Positions 24,378 through 33,027 of a stretch of DNA of 64,000 nt are shown here, one piece after another. Position 1 is the first letter of the stretch. Every line of letters begins with the position of its first letter. The position numbers and the translations under genes were made by a program. The DNA lies in assembly GCF_001457775.1 (NCBI RefSeq), contig NZ_CYSG01000004.1, positions 186,001 to 250,000 of the forward strand, in the 5' to 3' direction. The notes under the pieces were generated by a model. The model was not told the DNA's origin. It did no database searches and worked only from the letters and a program-made list of their open reading frames with translations. This stretch comes from Phaeobacter sp. CECT 5382. GTDB lineage: Bacteria > Pseudomonadota > Alphaproteobacteria > Rhodobacterales > Rhodobacteraceae.

Positions 24378-25771
24378 TAGTCCTTGGGACCGATCATTTG
24401 CTCTGGCCGCACAACAGCGTCAAAAGTCGCCTCGTCGACAAAGCCAAGCGCTATGGCCTCTTCTTTCAAAGTGGTGCCGTTTTTGTGCGCGGTCTTGGCA
24501 ACCTTGGTGGCGTTGTCATAGCCAATTGTCGGCGCGAGCGCAGTCACCAGCATCAGGCTTTCCTTCATCAGCTTGTCGATGCGCGGCTCATTGGCCTGAA
24601 TACCGTTGAGCATCCGGGTCGTGAAGCTGTCAGCCACATCGCCCAGCAACTGCATGGATTGCAGCAGGTTGTAGGACATCATCGGGTTATAGACGTTGAG
24701 CTCGAAATGGCCCTGGCTGCCGGCGAATGTCATAGCGGCATTGTTGCCCATCACATGGGCCGCAACCTGAGTCATGGCCTCGGCCTGGGTCGGGTTGACC
24801 TTACCGGGCATGATTGATGATCCCGGTTCATTTTCCGGCAGGATCAGCTCACCCAGACCCGACCGCGGGCCAGAGCCCAGGAACCGGATGTCATTGGCGA
24901 TTTTGTACATGGAGCCGGCAACGGTAGCCAAAGCGCCCGACATAAAGACCATGGCATCATGGGCTGCCAGAGCTTCGAATTTGTTGGGGGCGGTGACAAA
25001 GGGCAGGCCGGTGATTTCGGCCATATTGGCTGCCACTGTTTCGCTCCAGCCAACCTGGGTGTTCAGGCCAGTGCCGACGGCGGTGCCGCCCTGTGCGAGT
25101 TCATAAATACCAGGCAGAGCTGCGTTGATACGTGCAATGCCCTGACGGACCTGATGCGCGTAGCCGCCAAATTCCTGACCCAGTGTCAGCGGTGTCGCAT
25201 CCTGGGTGTGGGTGCGGCCGATCTTGATGATGTCTTTGAACTCTTCCGATTTGGCCTCAAGACCCTCGGCGAGTTTGGTGAGACCGGGCAGCAGCACATC
25301 GCGCGTGGTCATGGCGGCAGCAATATGCATCGCAGTGGGGAAGGTGTCGTTGGACGACTGACCCATGTTGCAATGATCATTCGGGTGTACCGGATCTTTT
25401 GACCCAATCACGCCGCCCATGATTTCAATCGCGCGGTTGGCGATGACCTCGTTGGAGTTCATGTTGGACTGGGTGCCGGACCCGGTCTGCCAGACCACCA
25501 GTGGGAAATTGTCGTCGAACTTGCCTGCGACCACCTCAGAGGCGGCCTGGATGACCGCATCCGCGATGGGGGTCTCCATCTTGCCGCTGGCCTTGTTCGC
25601 CATGGCGCAGGCCTGTTTGATCACGCCGAGCGCGCGCACGATGGCGACGGGCTGTTTTTCCCAACCAATCGGGAAATTCATGATCGAACGCTGGGTCTGA
25701 GCGCCCCAATATTTGTCGGAAGGAACCTCTAGCGGACCAAAGCTGTCGGTTTCTGTGCGGGTATCGGACAT
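24377..25771 (-). CDS. fumC: Class II fumarate hydratase
   Basis: The 464-residue enzyme interconverts fumarate and malate in the TCA cycle. The signature [13 protein letters not shown] and the segments [14 protein letters not shown] and [16 protein letters not shown] are diagnostic; no iron-sulfur cluster is needed. The start at 25771 ([12 protein letters not shown]) has GGAGAG upstream; the frame upstream lacks homology. It heads a three-gene unit with DUF4169 and the RHH protein. Confidence 0.97.
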   Translation of the reverse strand: MSDTRTETDSFGPLEVPSDKYWGAQTQRSIMNFPIGWEKQPVAIVRALGVIKQACAMANKASGKMETPIADAVIQAASEVVAGKFDDNFPLVVWQTGSGTQSNMNSNEVIANRAIEIMGGVIGSKDPVHPNDHCNMGQSSNDTFPTAMHIAAAMTTRDVLLPGLTKLAEGLEAKSEEFKDIIKIGRTHTQDATPLTLGQEFGGYAHQVRQGIARINAALPGIYELAQGGTAVGTGLNTQVGWSETVAANMAEITGLPFVTAPNKFEALAAHDAMVFMSGALATVAGSMYKIANDIRFLGSGPRSGLGELILPENEPGSSIMPGKVNPTQAEAMTQVAAHVMGNNAAMTFAGSQGHFELNVYNPMMSYNLLQSMQLLGDVADSFTTRMLNGIQANEPRIDKLMKESLMLVTALAPTIGYDNATKVAKTAHKNGTTLKEEAIALGFVDEATFDAVVRPEQMIGPKD

Positions 25772-25998
25772 CTTGTCTCTCTCCGTCTGGTATGCCGTTG
25801 CATGCCGTTTATCCTGAGCGTCCTCGTGACGCAATTGGCCAGTTGCGCGCAGCATAGCCAATCGCAGGTCGGCGTATAGGGAGAAAGAGAAGCGTTCCGT
25901 TTGAAACCCGTTCCATTTGTCTCATGTCATTGCCAGTGGGGACTGGATAGTTAGACTATGGTATCAGGCCCCGTCAAAGCAGCACAGGAACCTCTGCC

Positions 25999-26616
25999 GT
26001 GTCACATAGTTTTCAAGCCAGCTCCCGTAGCCGTTGTACGCCGCCCAGCTGCGCCCGGAGCAAAAGTGTTGTCTCACCTGTCGGCTTGGCTTTGCGGCTG
26101 TTGTGGCTGATCTGTGCGGTTGTCTTTCTGGCGCCCGGGGCCATGGCGCATGAGATTTCGGAATTCTACGGTCGCTATACGGGTTCGGTCGATGTGATCT
26201 ATGCGGGTGGGGATGTGGATCCGCGCGACATGAGCGTTGAAATCACCGAGACCCGAAAGGGTTTTATGGTGAAATGGAGCTCAATCACCGAAAAAGATGA
26301 TGGGCGTCGCAAAGAGAAGACCTATGAGATCGAATTCACCGGGAGTGGTCGTGATGGGATCTTTGCCGCAGCAATGCAGCGCAACGTCTTTGGCCACGCA
26401 GTCCAGCACGACCCGATGAAGGGGCGTCCCTATGTTTGGGCACGGATCATTGGCGAAACCTTGACCGTGTTTTCAATGTTCATCCACCAAAATGGCGATT
26501 ATGAGATGCAGCAGTATGACCGCAGTCTGACAGATACAGGTCTGCATCTGGTCTTTACCGCGCATCGCAACGGACAGCCCATACGCGAGCTGGTGACTGA
26601 TCTCATACGTGAGTAA
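25999..26616 (+). CDS. Secreted protein of unknown function
   Basis: The 205-residue frame starts with GTG at 25999 and has a long N-region followed by a hydrophobic core LALRLLWLICAVVFLAPGAMA and a probable cleavage after AMA. A shorter start within the N-region is possible. The mature part of about 155 residues is beta-rich, with repeated aromatic and acidic residues and ends in DLIRE. No named family is recognised. It is isolated between fumC and sspB on the opposite strand. Confidence 0.65.
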   Translation: MSHSFQASSRSRCTPPSCARSKSVVSPVGLALRLLWLICAVVFLAPGAMAHEISEFYGRYTGSVDVIYAGGDVDPRDMSVEITETRKGFMVKWSSITEKDDGRRKEKTYEIEFTGSGRDGIFAAAMQRNVFGHAVQHDPMKGRPYVWARIIGETLTVFSMFIHQNGDYEMQQYDRSLTDTGLHLVFTAHRNGQPIRELVTDLIRE

Positions 26617-26759
26617 TTTGGCAGTAGGGCTGTCTATTCTACCAGTGGTAGCCGAAGATCAAGCGTCTTGGGCGTTCAGCAATCAGACCTGTCTAAGTTG
26701 GCCGCTGGGCTCAAACCCTTGATCCATAATTCTTGACCCTGCATTCCTGAACCGGAGTC

Positions 26760-26788
26760 AAAAAGCCCCGCGGATTGCGAGGCTTTTT
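26760..26788. terminator. Hairpin between convergent genes
   Basis: AAAAAGCC and GGCTTTTT flank an inner CGC/GCG pairing. It can end sspB transcripts on the minus strand and the secreted-protein transcript on the plus strand. Confidence 0.75.
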
Positions 26789-26826
26789 CAATTTGCAGGC
26801 ATTTCGCAGACCAAAGAATGCGGCGG

Positions 26827-27300
26827 CTATTTTCGAAAACTGTCCAGCGAGACAACATCACCCTCGGTCGATTTTTGCGAATCTTCCTCGGTTTCTGGCA
26901 TGTCTTCATCCAGCTGGCCTGCCGCGTCAACGTCTTCGTCGTTTTCTTCGGCGGTTTCAAAGCGCAGGCCGAACTCGACCGATGGATCAACAAAGGTTTC
27001 GATCGCGTCATAGGGAATATACAGCGGCTCTGGCGCGTCGCCAAAGTTCAGGGTGATGCCAAAGCCATCTTCGCCCACCTCGAGATTGTCGTACCAGTGC
27101 TGCATGACCACAGTCATCTCACCGGGATAGCGATCGCGCAACCAATCCGCCAGCTGTGCATCTGGATGGTTGGTGTCGAAGGTGATGAAAAAATGATGAT
27201 TGCCCGGCAGACCATGGTCCGCAACCTCCTGGAGGACGGTGCGGATAAGGCCGCGCATAGCGGAATGCATCAGATTGCCGTAGTCGATTTCGCGGGACAT
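26827..27300 (-). CDS. sspB: SspB ClpXP adaptor, alphaproteobacterial type
   Basis: The 157-residue protein matches SspB: IDYGNLMHSAMRGLIRTVLQ, HFFITFDTNHPDAQLADWL and LNFGDAPEPLYIPYDAI form the substrate-binding domain, and an acidic linker ends in VVSLDSFRK, the ClpX-binding tail. SspB brings ssrA-tagged proteins to ClpXP; the tmRNA gene that makes the tag lies 3 kb away at 30375-30700. The start at 27300 is the family-typical one. Confidence 0.93.
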   Translation of the reverse strand: MSREIDYGNLMHSAMRGLIRTVLQEVADHGLPGNHHFFITFDTNHPDAQLADWLRDRYPGEMTVVMQHWYDNLEVGEDGFGITLNFGDAPEPLYIPYDAIETFVDPSVEFGLRFETAEENDEDVDAAGQLDEDMPETEEDSQKSTEGDVVSLDSFRK

Positions 27301-27412
27301 GAAAGAGACCCCTCTTAAATTGCTGCACCAGCATAGGGGATTCGACGGGAAACTAAAGAGTGCAGCCCGATGTTTTACAACTATTTTAGGCACCTAGCCC
27401 TACGCGTGAAGT

Positions 27413-28681
27413 CTAAAATGCGGCCAGAACTGACGGGGCAAATAGGCCCATTCCGGCCATGACGGCCAGCAGCCCCAGCAAATTTCCCCGCAGTGACATC
27501 GCGACAACAGGTGCGAGCAGTGTCAGCACCAGAGCAGTCAGATCAAGACTGTGGATTTCGGGCCAGGGCATGGAAATCGGGCCGATGCTGTAGGAGGTGA
27601 CCTTTTGAAACACAACATGCAGGGTGAACCAGATCATCAGGTTGAGAATGACACCTGTCACCGCTGCGGTGATTGCCTTGAGAGCTGCACCGAGCCGGGG
27701 ATGGCTGGCCAGTCGTTCAACATAGGGGGCGGCGGCAAAAATCCACAAAAAACAGGGGGTGAAAGTTGCCCAGAGAGCCGTTGCCCCTGCAGCCAAAAAC
27801 AAGTGCAGCCCGCCCTCCTTGAGACCCGCCAGCATGGCAACGAACTGCGTGACCAGAATCAGGGGCCCAGGTGTGGTTTCTGCCAGTCCCAACGCATCAA
27901 TCATCTCCCCGGCACTGACCCAGTTGTGCTGCGTCACCACGGTCTGGCTCATATAGGCCAAAACTGAGTAAGCACCGCCAAAACTGACAACCGCCAGTTT
28001 GGCAAAGAACCAGCCAATACCGGCCAGAAACTCTGCTCCGCTGAAACTGAGTAGCAGCAGTGGGGTGAGCCATAGTCCTGCCCAGAGAACCATGGTTTTC
28101 AGGGTGTTGTGGGAAGTCAGGTTTTCGGCGGCAGCAGCAGAGCTATCCGCAACAGGCGGGCGCAACAGGCCAATAACGCCAGCACCTAGAATGACCAGAG
28201 GAAAGGGCAGCTGCAAAAGAAACAGCGCCGCGAAGCCAAATCCGGCCAAGAGCCAGTCTTGTCGGCGTTTCAGGGCCTTGTTGCTGAGCCGCCAAAGCGC
28301 TTGCAAAACAATGACAACGACGGCGGCCTTGATACCCAAAAAGGCAGATTGCACCGCAGGCAGCGCCCCAAAAGCGGCATAAAGCCAGACGAGAAGCCCA
28401 ATGACAAAGGCGCCCGGCAGCACAAACAAAAGCCCCGCCAGCAGCCCGCCCCAGGTTCCGCGCAGACGCCAGCCGGTGTAGGTGCAAAGCTGCATCGCCT
28501 CTGGTCCCGGCAGCAGCATGCAAAAGGACAGCCCGCGCAGGAACTCCTCTTCATTGAGCCAGGGGCGTTCCTCGACCAATTCGCGGTGCATCACGGCGAT
28601 TTGCGCGGCTGGCCCACCAAAACTCAGCAGGCCAATCCGTCCGAAGACCCGCCACATCTCGCGCCAAGATACCGTCTTCAT
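27413..28681 (-). CDS. chrA: Chromate efflux transporter ChrA
   Basis: The 422-residue protein is a long-chain CHR transporter made of two homologous halves. The N-half begins FGRIGLLSFGGPAAQIAVMH and the C-half FAKLAVVSFGGAYSVLAYM; both carry the FGG motif, and LLPGPEAMQLCTYTGW is the conserved loop. It exports chromate from the cytosol. Its start overlaps the stop of the chrB-like gene by four bases, so the two are co-translated. Confidence 0.93.
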   Translation of the reverse strand: MKTVSWREMWRVFGRIGLLSFGGPAAQIAVMHRELVEERPWLNEEEFLRGLSFCMLLPGPEAMQLCTYTGWRLRGTWGGLLAGLLFVLPGAFVIGLLVWLYAAFGALPAVQSAFLGIKAAVVVIVLQALWRLSNKALKRRQDWLLAGFGFAALFLLQLPFPLVILGAGVIGLLRPPVADSSAAAAENLTSHNTLKTMVLWAGLWLTPLLLLSFSGAEFLAGIGWFFAKLAVVSFGGAYSVLAYMSQTVVTQHNWVSAGEMIDALGLAETTPGPLILVTQFVAMLAGLKEGGLHLFLAAGATALWATFTPCFLWIFAAAPYVERLASHPRLGAALKAITAAVTGVILNLMIWFTLHVVFQKVTSYSIGPISMPWPEIHSLDLTALVLTLLAPVVAMSLRGNLLGLLAVMAGMGLFAPSVLAAF

Positions 28682-29508
28682 GTTGTCTTTCCTGTTAGTC
28701 GGCCACCCGTGGGCCAGTCATGGGCTTCGCCCTGACCATCCCTGGCCCAGCGATAAAGAGCATCATAGAGCCCAAGTCCAGCCTCAAGCTGTTGATGATC
28801 GTCGCGAAACTGGCGCGACAGGCCGACAGAGATTGCCAGCAGGCCCGCAGCCTCAGGAGAGAGGTCATGGCGATTGGTATCGGCGGCGCGCACAACGGTG
28901 GACAAGCGGTCTAGGGCCGGGGTTCGCAGGGCGAATTCATCTAGCATGGTGTCAAAGGTGCAGAGCGGCCCGCGGTGCGACCAATTGCATTCGGCAACAT
29001 CAAAGGGCGTGGCGCCATATCTGTCTGCAACACCGGCGACTTGGCTTGGCGAAACAAACAGAAATCTTGCATGCGGGTCAATAAAACGGCGTATCAGCCA
29101 GGGGCAGGCAATGCGGTCAATCTTTGGACGGTGCCGGGTCACCCAGAGACTGCTTCCATCAGTCGTTGGCGGCAAATTGGCAAAGGGGATCCGGGGGGCA
29201 TCCTTCGTCGCACGCCACTCATACATGCCTCCCTTAAGGTATTCGGCCTCGATCCCGTCGCTGCGCAGCCAAGAGGCGAGGCCCTGAGACAGTTTTATGC
29301 CGCGCTGACAAATCAGCACACAGCTTTGGCCCGCGAGACGGGCCTTGAGCCCATCGATATCTCGATGGGAATGGCGAAAGGAGCCGGGGATCAGATAGGG
29401 GTCTTCTGCAAAATCTTCATCTATCGAGATATCGACCAGGCGCGGCGCGTTGGCTGTGCCGATCAGGCGCAACAGTTGGGCGGGGGTGATTTCGTTTGGG
29501 GCAGCCAT
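28678..29508 (-). CDS. ChrB-like chromate resistance protein with N-terminal rhodanese domain
   Basis: The 276-residue protein joins a rhodanese-like domain (residues about 1-110, active Cys67 in VLICQRGIKLS) to a ChrB C-terminal domain (SLWVTRHRPKIDRIACPWLI, FDVAECNWSHRGPLCTFDTM). ChrB regulates or supports ChrA-based chromate resistance. The ATG at 29508 is preferred because GAGGAG lies eight bases upstream; the ATG six bases earlier would be too close. The rhodanese fusion suggests a link of thiol chemistry to chromate detoxification. Confidence 0.85.
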   Translation of the reverse strand: MAAPNEITPAQLLRLIGTANAPRLVDISIDEDFAEDPYLIPGSFRHSHRDIDGLKARLAGQSCVLICQRGIKLSQGLASWLRSDGIEAEYLKGGMYEWRATKDAPRIPFANLPPTTDGSSLWVTRHRPKIDRIACPWLIRRFIDPHARFLFVSPSQVAGVADRYGATPFDVAECNWSHRGPLCTFDTMLDEFALRTPALDRLSTVVRAADTNRHDLSPEAAGLLAISVGLSRQFRDDHQQLEAGLGLYDALYRWARDGQGEAHDWPTGGRLTGKTT

Positions 29509-29687
29509 GGGCATGTCTCCTCGCACGCAAGGGTTAACATGCGAACCTTGGGCTTGGCGCCTCACGGGGCGTTCGCGACGCTCCCCAGGACTTTAGTGAT
29601 GCGGCTCGCTTCAGAATTTGTCAAGCGAGGGATCAAACAGCGATCAGGGGCGTTGATTTCAGGGCGGGCTGGGTTTGGGCAAGTCGG

Positions 29688-30113
29688 TCAATTCAAAATT
29701 TGCCCGCCCATGCAGGCGGCAAGAGCGTCGCTGGGCAATTGTCCAAGCTTTTCAAACAAGGTGAAATAGTCTGATTGGCTGAGTATCTCGGCCAATTTTT
29801 CTCCCTCGAACCGGACCATCAGATGATCGGTAAAGTCAAAGACCTCTCCGGTTCTAGCGGAAGAGGTATGGACATGGAGGCGGGCGGCGATCCAATCATC
29901 CTGTTCAATGCTGTGCGAAATGGAAAATCGGCAGGGCCCGGTTAGGCTACGCAGGCAAAGGATAAATTCTGCGAGCTCGGCTTTCCCAATCGGTCCTCGG
30001 GACAATGCACCACAACAGTGGCTGTCCGGGGTCATAAGCGTTTCAAGAGATTGCAGGTTTTTATTCCCAAATGCTTCGTTAAGCCAGTGTAGCAATATTT
30101 CTGATTTCGACAT
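29688..30113 (-). CDS. SnoaL-like NTF2-fold protein
   Basis: The 141-residue protein has the layout of polyketide-cyclase-like SnoaL proteins: an N-terminal helix (LLHWLNEAFGNKNLQSLETLM), then GKAELAEFI and the strand DFTDHLMVRFEGEKLAEI. Substrate is unknown. It is upstream of, and on the same strand as, chrBA with a gap of about 180 bp, so co-transcription is uncertain. Confidence 0.7.
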   Translation of the reverse strand: MSKSEILLHWLNEAFGNKNLQSLETLMTPDSHCCGALSRGPIGKAELAEFILCLRSLTGPCRFSISHSIEQDDWIAARLHVHTSSARTGEVFDFTDHLMVRFEGEKLAEILSQSDYFTLFEKLGQLPSDALAACMGGQILN

Positions 30114-30274
30114 TCTGTCCCCACTTCATATTTCCACTTAGAAGTGTGAGGTGAGTCCTCTCAACAAATCCCTAACTTGAACCAAGTGCGTGGCGAAGCT
30201 GCGGGTTTTGTCCAAGTCTATTGGTGAGGCTTTAGCTTTGAATTCGAAATAAATGTTCTGAAAGGACAATCTTC

Positions 30275-30291
30275 CGCCTGATGATCAGGCG
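30275..30291. promoter_or_regulatory. Perfect 17-base palindrome
   Basis: CGCCTGATGATCAGGCG is a perfect inverted repeat around one base. It lies between the SnoaL-like gene and the tmRNA gene. It could be an operator or an RNA hairpin; no T run follows, so a terminator is unlikely. Confidence 0.4.
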
Positions 30292-30302
30292 ACGTGAACA
30301 TT

Positions 30303-30332
30303 CTGATCAACACTGAGCTGATCAACACTGAC
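30303..30332. repeat. 15-bp tandem duplication
   Basis: CTGATCAACACTGAG is followed by CTGATCAACACTGAC, 14 of 15 identical, just downstream of tmRNA. A second short pair, AAATGAGGGG and AAATGAGGGA, lies at 30354-30373. Confidence 0.85.
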
Positions 30333-30374
30333 CTAGCTGCACAGACCATAGTGAAATGAGGGGAAATGAGGGAG

Positions 30375-30700
30375 GGGAAATGCAGGTTTCTGTTGCCAGG
30401 TACCTGCGAACCCCGCCTTACGCTGCTAGGCACAAGGACTTAATTTTCGGTTTTCCGAACTGCTTACGCAGCCAGGGCTACCGGAGCACGATTGTCATTT
30501 GCAATTGTACAGTTTTCGCCGATAACGGTGGCAGACAGCCGAGACAAAGCTAACCCCTTTAGACGTCCGTCGATCCTGTTTCGACCCCATGATGCCCAAA
30601 TGAAGCATTTTTGGTGGAGTCGCCGGGTACCGCCCCCGGGTCCGATCCGTGTATTACGAGCGCATTTATGTCCATAGTTCCCGAAGGAACAAAATCAATA
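30375..30700 (-). ncRNA. ssrA: Two-piece circularly permuted tmRNA
   Basis: Read on the minus strand, the acceptor piece comes first, with a UUCG hairpin (30677-30690) and a T-arm-like stem, and ends in ACTCCACCA at 30612. A spacer of 23 bases (30611-30589) follows, and then the coding piece starts with GGGGTCGAAAC at 30588. GGGGTCG pairs perfectly with CGACTCC to form a seven-pair acceptor stem that includes the G3-U70 wobble needed for alanine charging. The tag frame at 30502-30464 encodes ANDNRAPVALAA followed by TAA. tmRNA rescues stalled ribosomes and tags the nascent chain for ClpXP. The outer ends (30375, 30700) are estimates. Confidence 0.95.
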
Positions 30701-30759
30701 TAGGCGCGCGCTGCAGGGAGTTAAAGGGAAAAGTCCAGAATTTCTGCTAAGTCGCTGCT

Positions 30760-30836
30760 CCCGTATGAAACCCGTATGAAAATAGGCAAAGTGTTTCTGG
30801 AGGTTGCTAGCCCATTGACCTGCGCGGACCTGCGCG
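30760..30836. repeat. Two separate perfect tandem duplications upstream of tmRNA
   Basis: CCCGTATGAAA occurs twice at 30760-30781 (11 bp unit) and GACCTGCGCG twice at 30817-30836 (10 bp unit). A third, imperfect 21-bp pair (18 of 21) at 30861-30902 copies the last codons and stop of the GntR gene. Confidence 0.9.
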
Positions 30837-30882
30837 GGCCCATCTCTCGCATCCCTTGGTCTTAGACACTGGTACGAGGAGC

Positions 30883-31611
30883 TTAGGCACTGGCACGAGC
30901 GGCAAAGACCTCTGTTGCCAATGTCCGGGTTTCGATCTCCAGATCGGTCAACCCATCGATGGCTGCGCCTCCGTTCCCGGATTCGATGGCATCGGCAATG
31001 GTGCTGTGCAGCTCTACGATCCGGGCGCGGTCACGGGCCGAAAAGGTGATCATGTTCATCAGGGGCTGCATGGCTTCTACCGCGCCGGCCAGTTGATAGG
31101 ACAGTACCGGGTTTTCAGCGCCATCAACCAAAGCGCGGTGAAAGGCAACATCCGAAGCGCAGAAGGCCTCATCGGTGAGGCCCGGTTGGCCTTGTCTAAA
31201 AATCTCGGCCCGCATGGTGGCGAGGTGATCGGGGGTACGGCGCTGTGCTGAAAGTGGCGCACAGGCGCGTTCAAGGGCGTAGCGCGCTTCGCAGGCTGTC
31301 TCGAAACTGACGTCATTCATGCTGAGCAACAGTGTCGAGGTGGTAATCTGCTGAGCATAGGCATCTTCAAAGCTGATCCGGTTGACAAAAGCACCTCCAG
31401 AAGCGCCGCGTTGAGTGCGGATCAGCGATTGTGCTGCCAGGCGTTTCAATGCTTCACGCACCGTGGGGCGCGACACCTGGAACTGATCGGCCAGTTCGGA
31501 TTCCGAGGGCAGGCGCTGATCGACAATCAGGTCGCCATTTATGATGGCGTCTTTGATGGCCTTTGCAATCTGCGCTGAGAGATCTGCTGAACTGTTTGGA
31601 TCAATCTTCAT
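30883..31611 (-). CDS. GntR/FCD regulator next to dmdA-acuI
   Basis: The 242-residue protein has a GntR winged helix (LPSESELADQFQVSRPTVREALKRL, residues about 38-62 in part) and an FCD ligand-binding domain. It is divergent from dmdA across 299 bp. In Ruegeria pomeroyi a GntR gene sits at the same place beside dmdA and acuI, so control of DMSP demethylation is the likely role; the ligand would be a DMSP metabolite such as acrylate or its CoA ester. The start at 31611 has AGGA upstream. FCD regulators bind palindromes, and candidate sites are present at 31648-31677. Confidence 0.88.
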   Translation of the reverse strand: MKIDPNSSADLSAQIAKAIKDAIINGDLIVDQRLPSESELADQFQVSRPTVREALKRLAAQSLIRTQRGASGGAFVNRISFEDAYAQQITTSTLLLSMNDVSFETACEARYALERACAPLSAQRRTPDHLATMRAEIFRQGQPGLTDEAFCASDVAFHRALVDGAENPVLSYQLAGAVEAMQPLMNMITFSARDRARIVELHSTIADAIESGNGGAAIDGLTDLEIETRTLATEVFAARASA

Positions 31612-31647
31612 TTTGGGTCCTGGCTGTGCGAGCTGCACTTTTTATTT

Positions 31648-31677
31648 GTCTGACATTTAAAAGTCTGACATTTAAAT
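31648..31677. promoter_or_regulatory. Duplicated candidate operator between the GntR gene and dmdA
   Basis: GTCTGACATTTAAAA and GTCTGACATTTAAAT stand head to tail. Each copy contains the palindrome GTC-T-GAC, and the first extends to TGTC-T-GACA. Short palindromes of this kind are typical targets of FCD-type GntR proteins. The sites lie 37-66 bp from the GntR start. Binding is inferred. Confidence 0.6.
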
Positions 31678-31718
31678 TGCAAGCGGTGAGTCGGTTATGG
31701 GTCTACCCGGAGGAAACT

Positions 31719-31847
31719 ATGAAAGCCATTGCAGGATGGAGAGAGAGCCAGAGAGGCATGGCAATCGGCAGTGCTGATTGCTTTGGGCCTGTCAGCCCTT
31801 GTGCCCAGTTCCAACAGGTCGATCTCGCGTTCTCTATGCTAAGCTAA
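31719..31847 (+). CDS. Possible 42-residue leader ORF or decayed small gene before dmdA
   Basis: ATG at 31719 has a near-ideal ribosome-binding site (GGAGGAAACT). The frame gives 42 residues without a recognisable domain. From about 31770 a neighbouring frame reads VLIALGLSALVPSS, a signal-peptide-like stretch, which suggests a small exported protein that has suffered a frameshift. It may also act as a leader in the dmdA transcript. Evidence is only the ribosome-binding site and frame. Confidence 0.35.
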   Translation: MKAIAGWRESQRGMAIGSADCFGPVSPCAQFQQVDLAFSMLS

Positions 31848-31910
31848 CAGGGCGGATGCGATGTCAATCTGGCCCAATTATTGAGTTCCCCGTTGCCAGG
31901 AGGATGAAGA

Positions 31911-33014
31911 ATGGCATTGATTTCACCATCGCGGCGTCTGCGCAGAACCCCTTTCTCTGAGGGGGTCGAAACAGCTGCAGTTAAGGCCTATACCGTCTAT
32001 AATCACATGTTGTTGCCGACGGTCTTCGAGAGCGTCGAGGCCGACTATCTTCACCTTAAGAAACACGTACAGGTCTGGGATGTTTCTTGCGAGCGTCAGG
32101 TGGAACTGCGGGGGCCGGATGCCGGGCGTCTGATGCAGATGCTGACCCCGCGCGATCTGCGAGGGATGTTGCCGGGGCAGTGCTATTATGTACCTATCGT
32201 CGATGAAACTGGTGGGATGTTGAATGACCCTGTTGCGGTGAAGCTGGCAGAGGACCGCTGGTGGATTTCAATCGCCGATAGCGACCTGCTGTATTGGGTC
32301 AAAGGTATTGCCAACGGTTGGCGTCTGGATGTGCTGGTGGATGAGCCCGATGTATCTCCCTTGGCGATACAGGGGCCAAAGTCAGAAGAGCTTTTGGAAC
32401 GGGTCTTTGGGGATCGTATTCGATCTATCCGGTTCTTCAAGTTTGGAACTTTCCAGTTCCAGGGCCGCGATCTGGTGATTGCCCGGTCTGGATATTCCAA
32501 ACAGGGCGGGTTTGAGATCTATGTGGAAGACAGTGAAATCGGCATGCCCCTGTGGAACAAGTTGTTTGAGGCAGGTCAGGATCTGGAAGTGCGGGCAGGG
32601 TGCCCCAACCTGATTGAGCGCATTGAGGGTGGATTGCTGAGCTATGGCAATGACATGACCGATGATAACACCCCGCATGAATGTGGGTTGGGGCGGTTTT
32701 GCGACACTCATACCGCGATTGGTTGCATTGGGCGTGACGCTTTGTTGCGCGTGGCCAAAGAGGGGCCGGTTCAACAGATCCGGGCGATCGAGATTGCTGG
32801 TGATCCGGTGCCAGCCTGTACGGAATTCTGGCCGCTCTACGCAGCAGGTAAACGGGTCGGGCGGGTGTCTTCGGCGGCTTGGTCACCGGATTTCCGGACA
32901 AATGTAGCCATTGGCATGGTGCGCATGACCCACTGGGATTCTGGTGCAAAGCTGGAAGTTGAAACCCCCGATGGAATGCGTGCGGCGACTGTACGTGACA
33001 AGTTTTGGATTTGA
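31911..33014 (+). CDS. dmdA: Dimethylsulfoniopropionate demethylase DmdA
   Basis: The 367-residue protein is a GcvT-fold enzyme that moves a methyl group from DMSP to tetrahydrofolate, giving methylmercaptopropionate. The N-terminus SRRLRRTPFSEGVE and the segments YTVYNHMLLPTVFESVEADY, MLTPRDLRGMLPGQCYYVP and PFVxMxR-like end regions agree with roseobacter DmdA rather than glycine-cleavage GcvT, as I recall these sequences. AGGAGGATGAAGA precedes the ATG. acuI follows 13 bp downstream, as in Ruegeria pomeroyi, which strengthens the call. Confidence 0.92.
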   Translation: MALISPSRRLRRTPFSEGVETAAVKAYTVYNHMLLPTVFESVEADYLHLKKHVQVWDVSCERQVELRGPDAGRLMQMLTPRDLRGMLPGQCYYVPIVDETGGMLNDPVAVKLAEDRWWISIADSDLLYWVKGIANGWRLDVLVDEPDVSPLAIQGPKSEELLERVFGDRIRSIRFFKFGTFQFQGRDLVIARSGYSKQGGFEIYVEDSEIGMPLWNKLFEAGQDLEVRAGCPNLIERIEGGLLSYGNDMTDDNTPHECGLGRFCDTHTAIGCIGRDALLRVAKEGPVQQIRAIEIAGDPVPACTEFWPLYAAGKRVGRVSSAAWSPDFRTNVAIGMVRMTHWDSGAKLEVETPDGMRAATVRDKFWI

Positions 33015-33027
33015 AGGAGAGACGAAA

